Assembly (NCBI GenBank): GCA_002197545.1
Contig: NFUO01000397.1
Location: 1 to 23,579, forward strand
From: Acidobacteria subdivision 2 bacterium RH1 MAG20
GTDB taxonomy: Bacteria; Acidobacteriota; Terriglobia; Terriglobales; Acidobacteriaceae
Direction: 5' to 3'
Length of the DNA stretch: 23,579 nt
The notes beneath the pieces are model-generated. The model was not told the DNA's origin, ran no database searches, and saw nothing but the letters and a program-made list of their open reading frames with translations. Position numbers and translations under genes: made by a program. This document shows, one piece after another, positions 21,948 to 23,579 of this stretch; position 1 is the stretch's first letter, and every line of letters begins with the position of its first letter.

Positions 21948-23534
21948 ATGGAAACCCAAATCGTCAATGCCACCGAATACCGCAACGTCTCGCTCTCACT
22001 GCTGAGTGAGTCGAAGACCAACCCGCGCCACACCTTCGAGGAAGTTGCCCTCAAGGAATTGGCATCGTCCATTCGCACCCAGGGCGTACTCTCGCCCTTG
22101 CTCGTTCGGCCTCTCACCGAGAACGGCTTCGAGATCATCGCCGGAGCCCGCCGTTACCGCGCCGCGCAGATGGCCGATCTTCCGACCGTGCCTGTCCGCA
22201 TCGTCCATCTCTCCGATGCAGCAGCGTTAGAGGCTCAATTGGTGGAGAACCTGATTCGCTCCGAAATTCATCCGATGGAAGAAGCGCAGGGATTCCGTGC
22301 CTTGCTGGACTTGGACGAACCGAAATACAGCATCGAGCAGATCGCGGCGAAGGTGGGCAAAGCGCCCGTCTTCGTGGCATCAAGGTTGAAATTGATTGAC
22401 CTTGTTCCAGCAGCGGTCGATGCGTTCTACGCCAACGAGATCGGCGTGGGGCACGCGCTGCTGTTGGCGAAGCTACCCGCCGACCAGCAGGGACAGGCGC
22501 TCTCCGCTTGCTTCAAAGAGGTATTCAACAATGGAGCCAAGCCAGCGCGGATTCTACTACCTGTCCGCAACCTGCAATTCTGGATCGACAGCAACATTCT
22601 GTTGGTTCTGAAGGATGCGCCGTTCAACAAGCGGGACGCGGAACTTCTCTCCGCTGCTGGCAGTTGCGCTGATTGCCCCAAGCGAACGGGACACAACAAG
22701 CTGCTATTTGGCGATGACCTCGGCAGGCAGGGCGACCGCTGCATCGACCCCGGATGCTACGGTGCTAAGGTATCGGCTCACGTCGCCAAAACCATCGCCG
22801 CGAAACCGGAACTGGTACAGATCAGCACGGCCTATGGCGCACAGAAGGAAGGCAGTCCTGTATTGCCGCGTAACAAGTACACCGCGATTCGGGACGACAA
22901 GCCCAAGTCGAAGGACGATGCCAAGCGGCCTGAGTTCAGGGTGTGCAAGTTCACCACCGAGGCCATCATCACCGAAGGCAGCGACATTGGCACTATCCAT
23001 AAGGTGTGCGCGAATCCATCCTGCCCGGTGCATCATCCGAAGCAGACAACCAGCCGCGACGATGAGAAGTACAAGGCCGAGCAGGAGAAGCAGCGTAAGG
23101 AACAGGCCATTGCTAACACGACCGGCCTTCGTGTCCTCGCTGCCATCGGCGGCGCCGTCCCGGTTCGCCTCATGAAACGTGACCTGCTCTTTGTCCTTGA
23201 GAAGCTGGTGGGTCTCATGGACGAGAACCGAGTCGAGATGCTGGCGCGGCAGCATGGCATCCGGCAGAAGCGAGACGATGGAGGCATTGCAAAGACTTTC
23301 GGTGCGTTCCTTCGCCGCGCCGATGAAGCGACGCTTTCGCGCCTGTTGGTTGAAGCCACCATCATGCTTGCCACCGCACGGACGAATCCCGCATCAGTCC
23401 TGCGCGATGCTGCCAGCACGTACAAGGTGGACACCGATGCTATCGCCCGCAAGGTCAAACAGGAGTTTGCCGCCAAGGAGAAGGAAAAGAAGACACCCCG
23501 GCCCACACCCAAGACCGCGGATAAGGCAGCCTAG
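21948..23534 (+). CDS. parB: ParB/Spo0J-family protein with cysteine clusters
   Basis: A 528-residue protein with the ParB N-terminal CTPase/nuclease-like domain: LSESKTNPRHTFEEVALKELASSIRTQGVLSPLLVRP, GARRYRA at 66-72 and ENLIRSEIHPMEEAQGF. A helix-turn-helix domain follows (YSIEQIAAKVGKAPVFVASRLKLIDLV). The C-terminal half is unusual. It has CxxC (240, 243), CxxxxC (265, 270) and CxxxxC-x2-HH (354, 359, 362-363), suggesting one or two zinc sites, then a helical Lys/Glu-rich tail. AAAGGAG precedes the start. No ParA lies in the window. It could act in partition or as a ParB-like regulator. A terminator follows at once. Confidence 0.85.
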   Translation: METQIVNATEYRNVSLSLLSESKTNPRHTFEEVALKELASSIRTQGVLSPLLVRPLTENGFEIIAGARRYRAAQMADLPTVPVRIVHLSDAAALEAQLVENLIRSEIHPMEEAQGFRALLDLDEPKYSIEQIAAKVGKAPVFVASRLKLIDLVPAAVDAFYANEIGVGHALLLAKLPADQQGQALSACFKEVFNNGAKPARILLPVRNLQFWIDSNILLVLKDAPFNKRDAELLSAAGSCADCPKRTGHNKLLFGDDLGRQGDRCIDPGCYGAKVSAHVAKTIAAKPELVQISTAYGAQKEGSPVLPRNKYTAIRDDKPKSKDDAKRPEFRVCKFTTEAIITEGSDIGTIHKVCANPSCPVHHPKQTTSRDDEKYKAEQEKQRKEQAIANTTGLRVLAAIGGAVPVRLMKRDLLFVLEKLVGLMDENRVEMLARQHGIRQKRDDGGIAKTFGAFLRRADEATLSRLLVEATIMLATARTNPASVLRDAASTYKVDTDAIARKVKQEFAAKEKEKKTPRPTPKTADKAA

Positions 23535-23550
23535 CAAACCCATACAGAAA

Positions 23551-23578
23551 GGGGCGGCAATTCGCCGCCCCCTTTTTT
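23551..23578 (+). terminator. Strong intrinsic terminator after parB
   Basis: GGGGCGGC (23551-23558) and GCCGCCCC (23564-23571) form a perfect 8-bp stem with a 5-nt loop, followed by C and TTTTTT to 23578. It ends the ardC-DUF6908-parB transcript. Confidence 0.9.
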
Positions 23579-23579
23579 C

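Noticed and set aside
1..23579. CRISPR arrays, tRNA or rRNA genes, integrase and attachment sites
   Set aside because: No regularly spaced repeats, no tRNA cloverleaf or rRNA sequence and no integrase gene were found, so ICE versus plasmid stays open.

Overview
The window is an almost purely plus-strand block of a conjugative element (plasmid or ICE; the sequence shown cannot decide which). It carries a P-type (VirB/Trb-like) type IV secretion system, a MobF relaxase with its coupling protein, and replication, partition and anti-restriction genes. The host is probably a GC-rich environmental Gram-negative. The set of small orphan proteins and the mixed VirB/Trb/TrwC make-up suggest Acidobacteriota, but that is inference. 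There is no rRNA, tRNA or integrase to anchor it.

Layout. 1-9486: T4SS operon virB3-virB4-virB9-virB10-two small ORFs-virB5(trbJ)-[IS110 element]-small membrane protein-virB6(trbL)-small membrane protein-virB8(trbF). 9537-10238: a minus-strand HigBA-like toxin-antitoxin pair inserted head-on in the operon. 10322-11302: virB11. 11303-11772: spacer without a convincing gene. 11773-13557: ssb with its own terminator, a RepB-type primase and a small putative ribbon-helix-helix protein. 13558-13746: a cluster of nested palindromes, a candidate oriT/operator. 13747-18898: relaxosome accessory protein, VirD4/TraD coupling ATPase and TrwC/TraI-type relaxase-helicase. 18982-20170: two unknown small genes around a 586-nt spacer with strong predicted RNA structure. 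20566-23534: ArdC-like protein, a DUF6908-like protein and a ParB-like protein, closed by a strong intrinsic terminator.

Working together: relaxase plus accessory protein would process DNA at the candidate oriT. VirD4/TraD hands it to the VirB channel, powered by VirB4 and VirB11. SSB, primase and the ArdC-like protein would protect and complete the strand in the recipient, and ParB and HigBA would stabilise the element.

The most interesting signal is inside the IS110 element. Its 5' non-coding end folds into a two-loop RNA with the layout of an IS110 bridge RNA. One loop carries the exact left target flank (TAAAGGAGA) and the other carries the element's own right end (ATGGGAGA). This fixes the element ends and the empty site: the IS landed in the Shine-Dalgarno sequence of a T4SS gene and rebuilt one at its other end.
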